Source: a bacterium (lineage in GTDB: Bacteria; Margulisbacteria; Marinamargulisbacteria; JAAEMD01). Taken from it: a DNA stretch of 31,463 nucleotides. The translations under genes were made by a program, and so were the position numbers. This document shows, piece by piece, positions 7,959 to 16,259 of the stretch. Within the stretch, counting starts at the first letter, position 1. Every line of letters begins with the position of its first letter. The notes beneath the pieces were generated by a model, which saw only the letters and a program-made list of their open reading frames with translations, was not told where the DNA came from and made no database searches. The stretch is taken from assembly GCA_024225875.1 (NCBI GenBank), contig JAAEMD010000431.1, positions 1-31,463 on the forward strand, in the 5' to 3' direction.

Positions 7959-10436
7959 TTATAAACTGTTTACAAATGTGTTAATAACAACAATAGATAT
8001 TATACCCTCAGAAATTGTTTTAAAAACAGACAGAGTCTCCTTTATAGCCATCATTATATCAAATGGCACTATTACCCTCTCAGGGACATATACAAGGTCG
8101 CCCAGATCAATATCTTTAACATTACGTTTTACACTTCCATCTGATTTAAACACAAAAACTCTATCTATCTCAGCATAAGGAGTAAATCCTCCCGCCTTTT
8201 CAAGATAATAATCTATTTTCCTGCCACTGATATATAACATGGTAGAAGGGCTTTGTACCCCGCCTATTACTCTTACTGTAGCAGGGGTAGAAGGTATGTT
8301 TAAACGGTCACCATGTTTAATTTTCAAATTATATTCTGATTTTTTTCTATCATTTATTTTCTCAAGAGAGATTATTATTCTGTTTTTAACATTATCCATT
8401 TGCTTCCTTAATATATCCAGAGACTTCTTTTGTGCATCCAGTATCTTATTATTTATATCTATATTTTCAGGTAACCGGCCAACTAATTTCTGTTCATAGA
8501 TGAGCTTCTTTTCTTCATCTCTAATCAAGGTCTGATCCTGTACTGCCCTCTGACCTTCCTGATATTTTCTGGTAAAAACAGCTCCCTGCAGGAAAGCTTC
8601 TTTTGTATAACCGCCAGCCCGCTCTATTAAAGATGATATCCTTTCACCCTCTGTAATGACATAAGTTCCAGGATACTTAACTTCTCCAGAAATCACAGCT
8701 TTAATCCTGGGTGCCTTTTTTCTCTTAATATAAACTTCGTCCATAGGTTTTAATGTAATATTTTTCTCTGAACCCTTATATTTCATAATATCTTCATAAT
8801 TAATTTCTACTTTTTCCTGTTCTCCACTCAATAGTCTTCTGTGAATCTCAACCTGTTTCAGCTCTGCAAAATCATCAGGTTTAGCCAGGAAGATCAAATC
8901 TGAAAGCCTCATATTCTCATATAAATTATATTTACCCGATTTTTTCACTGCCCCATTTATTGAAACTTCCTTAATGCCATAAATATCTTTTTTAGAATAA
9001 ATTCTAATATAATCCCACTCTGCCAGTTCAAAAGATGGCTCTTCTCTCAAATTAACAGGAATTATTTCCCTCTCTCCAGTATCAGAAAATCTAAATATAT
9101 CTACACGCTCTTTATATGTACCAGGAAGAATCCCTTCTGCCTGTTCAATTAATTCTCGCAAGGTAAATTTCTCTGTTAACTCATAATCTCCAGCTCTTGA
9201 AATATTACCCTTAACTGTCACATAGTTTCTTATTGTATTGGTTATTGGAAAAACATATACCTGATCTCCATTTTTGATTTTTGTCTTTTTTATTTTCTTT
9301 TTCAGCCCTTTATAGTCCTTAAATGCCAGATCCATAACCTTCATATATTCGCCATTTTCCACTCTTAAAACCTGCATTCTTTTATAATACGTACGAATAG
9401 TTAAACCACCGGCAAGTTTGACAAGATCATCAATTGTTGTATTATCTTTAATTTCATAAATAGCCGGCCTTTTAACCAGCCCTGAAATTTTCACAACATT
9501 ACCAATTGGCGGAACAAAAATAGTACAGTCTTCTTCCAGGGTCGGGTCATGCTTCATATTTCCTTTAATTAGATATTTGTATAGATCTATTTTAGAAATA
9601 ATCTTACCGTTTTTAATGAATTTTATATTTCTTAAGGTACCCATTTTTGTAGGCCCGCCAGCAATATATAAAGCATTAAAAACAGTTGATAACGAGCTTA
9701 TATTATAAGCACCAGGCGTTTGTACATCCCCTAGAATATACACGCGAACACTTCTCAGCTTACCTAAAGTAATTGTTAAATCAAAGTTGACAAACATCTT
9801 ATTCAGCTTATCTTTTATTACACGCTTGACATCTTTAAATTTTAATCCGGATAAATATATTTGACCTATTTTAGGAAATATTACTTTACCCTGTCTATCA
9901 ACAGTTAACTCTACATGATCTTCAACCTTCCCCCATAAATATACATTAATACTGTCACCAGGACCTAAAACATAGTTATCGTTTACCGGTATATTGTGAG
10001 GAGCCTGATCAACATTAACTGGACGAGAAAACATACTGTATCCAAACTGTTTAACCTTTTCTGATGCATAACTTTCTATTTTATAAGGTTTACTTTTAAA
10101 CAAGTTTCTTTTTATATCTTCATCTTCTTCGAAATTAGGCATCATAAAAAAAAGCTTCTCTATTTTTGACTGTATATCTACTGTTTTTTCTTTATTTTTT
10201 AAGACTTGTATGTTTTTGTTGTTTTTTAACGAATTTTTGCTTTTCTTCTCAACGACAGCCTTAACTTTATTATGCAGTTTTTTATTTGTAATCCCTTTGG
10301 AATTTAAAATATCAATGGTCTGATCTTTACTCAAATTCAAATTAACACCTGATAAAGTACTGGAAAACAGCTGAAACAATAAAGCTGCTATTAAATATCT
10401 AAATATTCTTTTATGTTTTTTCTTAAAACAAATCAT
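7959..10436 (-). CDS. Polysaccharide export protein with six SLBB domains
   Basis: An 825-residue exported protein of the Wza / polysaccharide-biosynthesis-export class. Residues 1-30 form a basic then hydrophobic signal peptide (RIFRYLIAALLFQLFSSTLSG) without a lipobox Cys. Residues 35-135 are low-complexity and Lys/Asn-rich. The export domain (about 150-225) has the typical YVLGPGDSINVYLWG. Six SLBB units follow near 229-275, 313-360, 404-450, 488-535, 577-625 and 720-765, each with a GxVxxPGxY-like turn and most with an A-GG ending. A Lys-rich helical segment lies at 640-700 and a hydrophobic helix at 800-822, possibly the outer-membrane segment. Such proteins form periplasmic/outer-membrane channels for capsule or exopolysaccharide. 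No polymerase, tyrosine kinase or flippase genes are nearby. ATG at 10436 has AGG eight bases upstream; a TATAAT lies further upstream on this strand at 10509-10504. Confidence 0.88.
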   Translation of the reverse strand: MICFKKKHKRIFRYLIAALLFQLFSSTLSGVNLNLSKDQTIDILNSKGITNKKLHNKVKAVVEKKSKNSLKNNKNIQVLKNKEKTVDIQSKIEKLFFMMPNFEEDEDIKRNLFKSKPYKIESYASEKVKQFGYSMFSRPVNVDQAPHNIPVNDNYVLGPGDSINVYLWGKVEDHVELTVDRQGKVIFPKIGQIYLSGLKFKDVKRVIKDKLNKMFVNFDLTITLGKLRSVRVYILGDVQTPGAYNISSLSTVFNALYIAGGPTKMGTLRNIKFIKNGKIISKIDLYKYLIKGNMKHDPTLEEDCTIFVPPIGNVVKISGLVKRPAIYEIKDNTTIDDLVKLAGGLTIRTYYKRMQVLRVENGEYMKVMDLAFKDYKGLKKKIKKTKIKNGDQVYVFPITNTIRNYVTVKGNISRAGDYELTEKFTLRELIEQAEGILPGTYKERVDIFRFSDTGEREIIPVNLREEPSFELAEWDYIRIYSKKDIYGIKEVSINGAVKKSGKYNLYENMRLSDLIFLAKPDDFAELKQVEIHRRLLSGEQEKVEINYEDIMKYKGSEKNITLKPMDEVYIKRKKAPRIKAVISGEVKYPGTYVITEGERISSLIERAGGYTKEAFLQGAVFTRKYQEGQRAVQDQTLIRDEEKKLIYEQKLVGRLPENIDINNKILDAQKKSLDILRKQMDNVKNRIIISLEKINDRKKSEYNLKIKHGDRLNIPSTPATVRVIGGVQSPSTMLYISGRKIDYYLEKAGGFTPYAEIDRVFVFKSDGSVKRNVKDIDLGDLVYVPERVIVPFDIMMAIKETLSVFKTISEGIISIVVINTFVNSL

Positions 10437-10549
10437 ATTTCGAACCTGTCATATTTTTTTAAACTATTAATATTTGAAGATAATTATATATATATAATTA
10501 AGTATTATAAAGTACTTAAGCTGTTACTGAAAGATACCCGTTTTATTAT

Positions 10550-10987
10550 CTAGTGATGATGTGGATGGGAAGGTCCAAAATGAATGCTGTGGATATATAT
10601 TCTGGCGGCAGATCTTCGCAGTTTTTTTCTGGCTTTTCTTTTATCTTCTTTCTTATCTTCAATATTCAATTCTTCCAAAGCCTCTTTTTTCTCTTTTTTA
10701 GCTTTTTCAATATCTATATCTTCTGCCCTTTCCAGAGATTCAGTCATTACCATAACTTCATCCGGCATAACCTGAGCAAAACCTTCTGATACAAAAAAAC
10801 GTACCATATCGCCATTAGCCTTATGAACTCTGATTTTGCCAATATCCAGCTCTGCTAATAATGGGCTGTGCTCCGGAAGTATGCCCATTTCACCTGTTAT
10901 TCCTGGCAGTTTAACAAAAGTAACGAGCTCATTAATAATAGTTCCTTCAGGTGTAACAACTTTAAAAGTCAAGGTATCATTCTTCAT
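10550..10987 (-). CDS. atpC: F-type ATP synthase epsilon subunit
   Basis: Epsilon subunit of the F1 central stalk, which couples rotation to the catalytic head and can inhibit hydrolysis through its C-terminal helices. The 145-residue protein shows the N-terminal beta-sandwich (FKVVTPEGTI, LPGITGEMGILPEHSPLLAEL, FFVSEGFAQVMPDEVMVMTE). Two charged helices follow, rich in Lys and Glu (95-130). The C-terminus extends to a His-rich tail, HSIHFGPSHPHHH, which is not typical of the family. It is the last gene of the operon, five bases after atpD. I see no strong terminator hairpin in the 113 bases before the SLBB gene, so some readthrough into that gene is possible. Confidence 0.94.
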   Translation of the reverse strand: MKNDTLTFKVVTPEGTIINELVTFVKLPGITGEMGILPEHSPLLAELDIGKIRVHKANGDMVRFFVSEGFAQVMPDEVMVMTESLERAEDIDIEKAKKEKKEALEELNIEDKKEDKRKARKKLRRSAARIYIHSIHFGPSHPHHH

Positions 10988-10992
10988 TTTTA

Positions 10993-12402
10993 TTATTTAC
11001 TTTCCCTGGATTTCTTTAACCTCTCAGCATTTTCCAGCACATCATCAATTCCACCTGCCCAGGCAAAAGCCTGTTCCGGAACATTATCATATTTTCCTTC
11101 AATAATCCCTTTAAAAGCGGCTATAGTATCTTCTTTTTTAACAAACTTACCCTTCATCCCGGTAAATGCCTCTGCAACATTAAATGGCTGTGAAAACATT
11201 TTCTGAATCTTTCTCGCTCTATATACTGTTACCTTATCTTCTTCTGACAACTCATCCATGCCAAGTATTTTAATTATATCCTGCAGCTCTTTATACTTTT
11301 GCAGAACCAGTTTCACATTATTTGCTATATCAAAATGGTCCTGACCTATAACTCTGGGATCTAAAATAGTTGATGTCGACTCCAGAGGATCAACTGCCGG
11401 ATAAATACCTGCAGCAGCAATCTCACGTGATAATACTGTGGTTGCATCAAGGTGAGAAAACGTTGTAGCAGGAGCAGGGTCCGTAAGGTCATCTGCAGGA
11501 ACATAAATGGCCTGGACTGATGTAATTGATCCTTTCTTAGTCGACGTAATTCGATCCTGTAATTCTCCCACATCAGTACCCAGGGTTGGCTGATAACCTA
11601 CAGCTGAAGGCATACGTCCTAAAAGAGCAGACACTTCTGCTCCAGCCTGTACAAAACGAAAAATATTATCAATAAAAAGCAGAACATCTTTACCTTCTTT
11701 ATCCCTGAAGTATTCAGCCTGCGTTAAACCTGTCAAACCAACCCGGAATCTAGCTCCAGGAGGTTCATTCATCTGGCCATAAACAAGCGCTGTTTTATCT
11801 AATACTCCAGACTCTTTCATTTCCAGCCAGAGATCATTTCCTTCACGAGTACGTTCACCTACACCAGTAAAAACTGAATATCCTCCATGTTCCATAGCAA
11901 TATTACGAATTAATTCCATAATCAGAACTGTTTTTCCTACACCAGCTCCACCAAACAAACCTATCTTACCGCCAAGCGGATATGGTGCTAAAAGATCAAC
12001 AACTTTTATACCTGTTTCAAACATTTTGGTTGAAGTACTCTGTTCTACCAGTGACGGAGCTTCTCTGAATATCGGCAGTCTTTCTTTAGAAGCTATTGGC
12101 CCCTGATAGTCAACATCATCACCAACTACATTCATAATACGGCCAAGAGTTTCCTTTCCAACAGGAACTGTTATAGGCGCACCTGTATCTTCTCCCAGCA
12201 AACCTCTTACTAAACCATCTGTGCTGGCCATTGATACAGTTCTTACCCTGTTATCACCCAGATGCTGCATTGTTTCTAACACAATCCTTGATTCATTATG
12301 CTGTATTTCTATTGCATTACCCTGCTCCGGCAATTTTCCCTTTGGAAATTCAAAGTCAACTACCGGCCCTATTATCTGTACAATCCTGCCTTTTACTCCC
12401 AT
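10993..12402 (-). CDS. atpD: F-type ATP synthase beta subunit
   Basis: Catalytic beta subunit of F1. All landmark motifs are present in the 469-residue protein: the P-loop GGAGVGKTV, GVGERTREGNDLW with the catalytic Glu, VYGQMNEPPGARFRVGLTGL, DVLLFIDNIFRFVQAG, SALLGRMPSAVGYQPTL, and the C-terminal DELSEEDK near the DELSEED lever. An ideal AGGAGG lies just upstream of the ATG at 12402. Length and sequence are entirely ordinary, indicating a functional F1. It lies between atpG and atpC in the standard order. Confidence 0.98.
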   Translation of the reverse strand: MGVKGRIVQIIGPVVDFEFPKGKLPEQGNAIEIQHNESRIVLETMQHLGDNRVRTVSMASTDGLVRGLLGEDTGAPITVPVGKETLGRIMNVVGDDVDYQGPIASKERLPIFREAPSLVEQSTSTKMFETGIKVVDLLAPYPLGGKIGLFGGAGVGKTVLIMELIRNIAMEHGGYSVFTGVGERTREGNDLWLEMKESGVLDKTALVYGQMNEPPGARFRVGLTGLTQAEYFRDKEGKDVLLFIDNIFRFVQAGAEVSALLGRMPSAVGYQPTLGTDVGELQDRITSTKKGSITSVQAIYVPADDLTDPAPATTFSHLDATTVLSREIAAAGIYPAVDPLESTSTILDPRVIGQDHFDIANNVKLVLQKYKELQDIIKILGMDELSEEDKVTVYRARKIQKMFSQPFNVAEAFTGMKGKFVKKEDTIAAFKGIIEGKYDNVPEQAFAWAGGIDDVLENAERLKKSRESK

Positions 12403-12441
12403 TTATTATCCTCCTAAGTATTTTACAACTTAATATATAGT

Positions 12442-13311
12442 TTAGTTAACCAGAGCTTCTGCTCCTCCAACTATTTCACTTAATTCTTTTGTTATTACAG
12501 CCTGTCTTGACTGGTTATATTTTATACTCAAGCCCTTAATCATATCTTCTGCATTATCTGTAGCAGAGTCCATAGCAGTCATACGGGCACCTTCCTCACC
12601 TGCACTACTCTCATTGAGAGCTGTAAATATCTGTACTGTGAAATAATATTCAAGGAAGCTTTTCAATACATCTGCTTTAGCAGGATCATATATATAATCA
12701 GACTTTATTTCTTTTTTCTCCTCATTAATCACTTCATAATTTTTAACTGGTAAAACCTGTGTGTTGATCAGCTCACTTGTCAGAGCTGTTTTAAATTTAT
12801 TCGATATTAACCATACCCTGCCAACTTCTTTCTGGTAATATCTGGAAACCAGTGGTATTAAAGCATCATGTACTTCTTCCATATCCATAATCTCCATAAA
12901 GTAAGGATATGCTTTAGCTATTTCCCATTGCTTTGATTTAAAATACAAGTGAGCCTTATTACCAAATATATAAATTTCCGTGGGCTTTTTCTGCTCTTTT
13001 AAAAATCTTTCTGCCTCTTTAATAACAGCAGCATTAAAACCACCACACAAACCTCTATCGCCAGCAATTATAATTAAAGCCTGTTTTTCACTTTTATTAT
13101 CTTTAAAAAAAGAGGGGATAAGGTCCGGCTCTATCCTTGCACAAAGATTGTTTAATACTGACTGGATATTCTTATAAAGATCTCTTGACTTCTGAACTTC
13201 AATAGTTGCTCTTTTAAATTTAGCCGCAGCAACCATTTTCATAGCCTGGGTAATTTTTTTTGTTTCTTTTACAGAAAGTATCCTCTGCTTTAATTCTCTT
13301 ACACTTGCCAT
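12442..13311 (-). CDS. atpG: F-type ATP synthase gamma subunit
   Basis: Central shaft of F1, 289 residues. The N-terminal helix is typical (MASVRELKQRILSVKETKKITQAMKMVAAAKFKRA), the Rossmann-like middle has IIAGDRGLCGGFN, and the C-terminal helix closes with EGARMTAMDSATDNAEDMI, KYNQSRQAVITKELSEIVGGAEAL. These termini form the rotating coiled coil. It follows atpA by ten bases and precedes atpD by 39 bases. Nothing about it is unusual. Confidence 0.97.
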   Translation of the reverse strand: MASVRELKQRILSVKETKKITQAMKMVAAAKFKRATIEVQKSRDLYKNIQSVLNNLCARIEPDLIPSFFKDNKSEKQALIIIAGDRGLCGGFNAAVIKEAERFLKEQKKPTEIYIFGNKAHLYFKSKQWEIAKAYPYFMEIMDMEEVHDALIPLVSRYYQKEVGRVWLISNKFKTALTSELINTQVLPVKNYEVINEEKKEIKSDYIYDPAKADVLKSFLEYYFTVQIFTALNESSAGEEGARMTAMDSATDNAEDMIKGLSIKYNQSRQAVITKELSEIVGGAEALVN

Positions 13312-13321
13312 ATTTTTCTCA

Positions 13322-14839
13322 TTACTCTTTTTCTTCGCTAAAAATACTTACGCATTCATTAATAGCTTTTTCCAGTCCCTTTTTAAGGTTGTCATCCAGG
13401 ACTTTTTTTGTCTCAATCTCATTTAAAAGGTACGAATACTGCATATTAAGCATAAGAAAAAGTTCTTTTTCAAAATGATGCACACTATCAACCGGGATAT
13501 TATCAAGAAACCCATTTACAGCGGCATAAACTATTGCAATCTGCAAAGAAATTCGCAAAGGCCTGTACTGATCCTGTTTTAATATTTCTATCAGTCTCTT
13601 ACCTCTTTCAAGCTGATCAATTGTAGATTTATCAAGATCAGATCCAAACTTTGCAAAAGCTTCAATCTCCCAGTACTGAGACAGTTCCAGTCTTAAGCTG
13701 CCTGCCACCTGTTTTGTGGCTTTAATTTGTGCATTACCACCAACCCGGGAAACAGAAATCCCAGGGTTAACAGCTGGTTTAATTCCGGCATTAAATAGAT
13801 CTGACTGCAGATAAATCTGACCATCAGTTATCGAAATAACATTGGTAGGGATATATGCCGATACATCCCCTGCCTGCGTTTCAATGATTGGCAGTGCTGT
13901 TAAAGAACCTCCACCTTTTTCATCAGAATATTTAAGTGAACGTTCCAGTAATCTTGAATGAAGATAGAAAATATCTCCAGGATAAGCTTCTCTGCCCGGC
14001 GGCCGCCTTAATAAAAGAGACAGCTGCCTATAAGCTACTGCATGTTTTGATAGATCATCATAAACAATTAAAACAGCTTTACCATTATCCATAAATTCTT
14101 CACCAATAGCACAGGCTGCATAAGGAGCCATATACTGCAGTGTTGCTGACTCTGATGCTGCTGCTGACACAACAATAGTATAGTCCATTGCACCAAAATC
14201 TTTTAAAGTCTGTACAATTTTTGATACAGTAGACTTCTTCTGGCCAATCGCAACGTAAATACAGACTACATCTTCTTCTTTCTGATTAATAATAGTATCA
14301 AGAGCTATAGCAGTTTTACCTGTTTTACGGTCCCCTATAATAAGCTCTCTCTGACCTCTGCCTACAGGTATCATTGTATCTATACATTTCAAACCTGTTT
14401 GCAGCGGCTCTGATACAGGCTGTCTTTCACAAACACCTGGAGCTACTCTTTCAATAGGTTTTCTACGCGTCGCATTAACAGGACCAGCCCCATCCAGAGG
14501 GTTTCCCAGTGCATCTACGACACGACCCAGCATTTCATCACCAACAGGAACATCCATTATACGTTTTGTTCGTTCTACAAGATCTCCTTCTTTTACTCTT
14601 TCACTGCCACCCAGGATAATACATCCTGCATTATCCTCTTCCAGATTAAATACAACTCCGTAGACATCGCCAGGAAACTTTACCAGCTCACCAGCCATTA
14701 CATTTTGAAGACCATATACCCTGGCTATACTATCTCCAACCTGGAGAACATAGCCAACTTCCCTGATATCAACGGATGCATGATAATCCTCAATTTGTTT
14801 TTGTATAACAGATGTAATTTCCTCAGGATTTATCTTCAT
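13322..14839 (-). CDS. atpA: F-type ATP synthase alpha subunit
   Basis: Non-catalytic nucleotide-binding alpha subunit of F1, 505 residues. Diagnostic stretches are GDSIARVYGLQNVMAGELV, the P-loop GDRKTGKTAIALDTI, YVAIGQKKSTVSKIV, SRLLERSLKYSD, ISITDGQIYLQSDLFNAG and the arginine-finger block NPGISVSRVGGNAQIKA. K replaces the more common Q in the GDRQTGKT loop, a conservative change. The ATG at 14839 is preceded by AAGGAAGG. It lies between atpH and atpG, as usual. Confidence 0.98.
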   Translation of the reverse strand: MKINPEEITSVIQKQIEDYHASVDIREVGYVLQVGDSIARVYGLQNVMAGELVKFPGDVYGVVFNLEEDNAGCIILGGSERVKEGDLVERTKRIMDVPVGDEMLGRVVDALGNPLDGAGPVNATRRKPIERVAPGVCERQPVSEPLQTGLKCIDTMIPVGRGQRELIIGDRKTGKTAIALDTIINQKEEDVVCIYVAIGQKKSTVSKIVQTLKDFGAMDYTIVVSAAASESATLQYMAPYAACAIGEEFMDNGKAVLIVYDDLSKHAVAYRQLSLLLRRPPGREAYPGDIFYLHSRLLERSLKYSDEKGGGSLTALPIIETQAGDVSAYIPTNVISITDGQIYLQSDLFNAGIKPAVNPGISVSRVGGNAQIKATKQVAGSLRLELSQYWEIEAFAKFGSDLDKSTIDQLERGKRLIEILKQDQYRPLRISLQIAIVYAAVNGFLDNIPVDSVHHFEKELFLMLNMQYSYLLNEIETKKVLDDNLKKGLEKAINECVSIFSEEKE

Positions 14840-14877
14840 CGTTATTTTCCTTCCTTAATATTTCTTAATCAGATCCT

Positions 14878-15417
14878 TTAAAGAGAATCTGAATAACTTT
14901 TTATTTTATAAAGGGCATTTTTCAGCGACCCATCATATAATTTATTATCCATTAAAAATCTGAACCCACCCAACAGTTCAGGGTCTTCTATAAAATCTAC
15001 GACAATTTTTTTATCAGTAAAAGTTTTGATAGTTTTCTTTATTTTCTCTTTAATCTCATCAGTTAAATCAACAGCTGTATAGCACTTTACTTCTACCTGG
15101 TTCAATACCACATTCAATTCATTTTTCAGTTCAGCTATTAATTCCGGCAGAATCTCCAGCCTGTTTTTACTTATAATTAATTGTAAAAAATTATTGATTT
15201 TTTCACTTACCTTTATTCTTTCAATAATTTTGTCTAAGGACTCTGTTTTACGCTTTATATCCACTATCGGACTTTTAAAAAACTCAAATACATCGGACTC
15301 ATTTACAATATTCTCCAGTATTGATATAAGCGTTTCAAAAGAAACCGAAACTTCTTCCTGTTTTACACTATGTTTAAATGCTATTGCATATTTTGATGCC
15401 AGTACTCTTTTTATCAT
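14878..15417 (-). CDS. atpH: F-type ATP synthase delta subunit
   Basis: Delta (OSCP-like) subunit linking the b stalk to the top of F1. The 179-residue protein begins with the family pattern KRVLASKYAIAFKHSV, has a helical N-terminal bundle, and ends with the conserved C-terminal DPELLGGFRFLMDNKLYDGSLKN. Its ATG overlaps closely with the atpF end (stop at 15421-15419, start at 15417), consistent with translational coupling. Sequence conservation of delta is low in general, but position and C-terminal motif make the call firm. Confidence 0.94.
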   Translation of the reverse strand: MIKRVLASKYAIAFKHSVKQEEVSVSFETLISILENIVNESDVFEFFKSPIVDIKRKTESLDKIIERIKVSEKINNFLQLIISKNRLEILPELIAELKNELNVVLNQVEVKCYTAVDLTDEIKEKIKKTIKTFTDKKIVVDFIEDPELLGGFRFLMDNKLYDGSLKNALYKIKSYSDSL

Positions 15418-15418
15418 T

Positions 15419-15901
15419 TTAATTCTTTATGGTAGACAGATATTCCTCTATGACTTTTTCCTGTGATTTTTTATCAATATTAGTTTTAATTATTTTCTCT
15501 GTTAAACTTACAGTTAAATCACTAAAATATTTCTTTAACTCATTTTTCACTCTCAGAACATCAAGGTCCATTTCTTTTTTCGCATTTTCAATTAAACGTT
15601 CAGCCTCTGCTTTTGCCTGCTGTCTTGCAATACTACGTTCTTTGTTAGTATCATCTTCTGCTCTCTGCATTATATTTCTAGCTTCTCTTCTTGCCTCTTT
15701 TAAGGCTTCTTTCTGCTCATTTAAAGTTTCTTGAGTTTTAATTTTACTCTGTTCGGCAGATTCTAAATTTGTCTTAATAGCACTTTCTCTTTTTTTTATA
15801 AAGGCTATTATCGGTTTTACAAGCAGATAATTGATTATCCATAAAAGAATAATAAAATTTATTATCTGCATAAAAATCTCATAAATATTAATCGATATCA
15901 C
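15419..15901 (-). CDS. atpF: F-type ATP synthase b subunit
   Basis: Peripheral stalk subunit of Fo, 160 residues. A single N-terminal membrane helix (about 5-30, YEIFMQIINFIILLWIINYL) with the conserved LVKPI exit is followed by a long charged alpha-helix (35-155) that forms the right-handed coiled-coil dimer contacting delta and alpha. Translation starts at GTG (15901) behind AAGGAG. Only one b gene is present, so the stalk is probably a homodimer. Confidence 0.94.
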   Translation of the reverse strand: MISINIYEIFMQIINFIILLWIINYLLVKPIIAFIKKRESAIKTNLESAEQSKIKTQETLNEQKEALKEARREARNIMQRAEDDTNKERSIARQQAKAEAERLIENAKKEMDLDVLRVKNELKKYFSDLTVSLTEKIIKTNIDKKSQEKVIEEYLSTIKN

Positions 15902-15915
15902 AATGTATCTCCTTA

Positions 15916-15936
15916 AGCTGATATTTTTTTACAGCT
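15916..15936 (-). other. Short stem-loop between atpE and atpF
   Basis: AGCTG (15916-15920) and CAGCT (15932-15936) can pair around an 11-base AT-rich loop in the 56-base gap between the single c gene and atpF. It overlaps the region just upstream of the atpF Shine-Dalgarno. It could act as a processing or translation-tuning hairpin, but five base pairs is weak and may be chance. Confidence 0.2.
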
Positions 15937-15957
15937 AGTCTGCAAAAAAATCAAAAA

Positions 15958-16209
15958 CTAAACCACAAAAATTAATATTAAAGCAACAACCAGTGAGTAT
16001 ATACCTGTGGTTTCCGAAACAGCCTGGCCAATCAACATTGTCCTTGTAATTAAGTTAGCTTCATCCGGCCTCTTACCTAATGATTCACATGCTTTACCTG
16101 CTGCAAAACCTTCTCCTATTCCTGGTCCTATTGCGCCAAAACCCATTGCAATTCCGGCAGCAAGTAATGCCAGAGCCTTAATTAATTCCTGTCCTGTGAT
16201 TCCTTCCAT
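15958..16209 (-). CDS. atpE: F-type ATP synthase c subunit, single hairpin, two-carboxylate ion site
   Basis: An 83-residue proteolipid of two membrane helices (about 9-38 and 53-82) joined by the polar loop GKRPDEA (45-51). Helix 1 has the glycine-rich GAIGPGIGEGFAAG and helix 2 has GQAVSETTGIYSLVVALIL. Aligned with the Ilyobacter Na+ rotor, helix 2 has E66, T67, T68 and Y71 at the positions of E65, S66, T67 and Y70. Helix 1 has E33 where Ilyobacter has Q32. Two facing carboxylates match the Na+-binding type described for Fusobacterium nucleatum, so Na+ coupling is likely, though not proven. ATG at 16209 follows a perfect AGGAGG. It lies 48 bases downstream of the triple-hairpin c gene. Confidence 0.96.
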   Translation of the reverse strand: MEGITGQELIKALALLAAGIAMGFGAIGPGIGEGFAAGKACESLGKRPDEANLITRTMLIGQAVSETTGIYSLVVALILIFVV

Positions 16210-16215
16210 TTTTTA

Positions 16216-16221
16216 CCTCCT
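16216..16221 (-). promoter_or_regulatory. Perfect Shine-Dalgarno of the single c gene
   Basis: The minus strand reads AGGAGG with a six-base spacer (TAAAAA) before ATG, inside an A/T-rich leader of about 40 bases. This is a much stronger initiation signal than that of the adjacent triple c gene, and it suggests that the single c subunit is made in excess. Confidence 0.65.
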
Positions 16222-16259
16222 GTTTTTATTTTTAATTTTTATGTTTACTTAATCTCTTT

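Noticed and set aside
10482..10498. AT-only palindrome between atpC and the SLBB gene as a terminator
   Set aside because: The stem is pure A/T, with no GC-rich stem or proper U-run, and is best explained by AT-rich composition.
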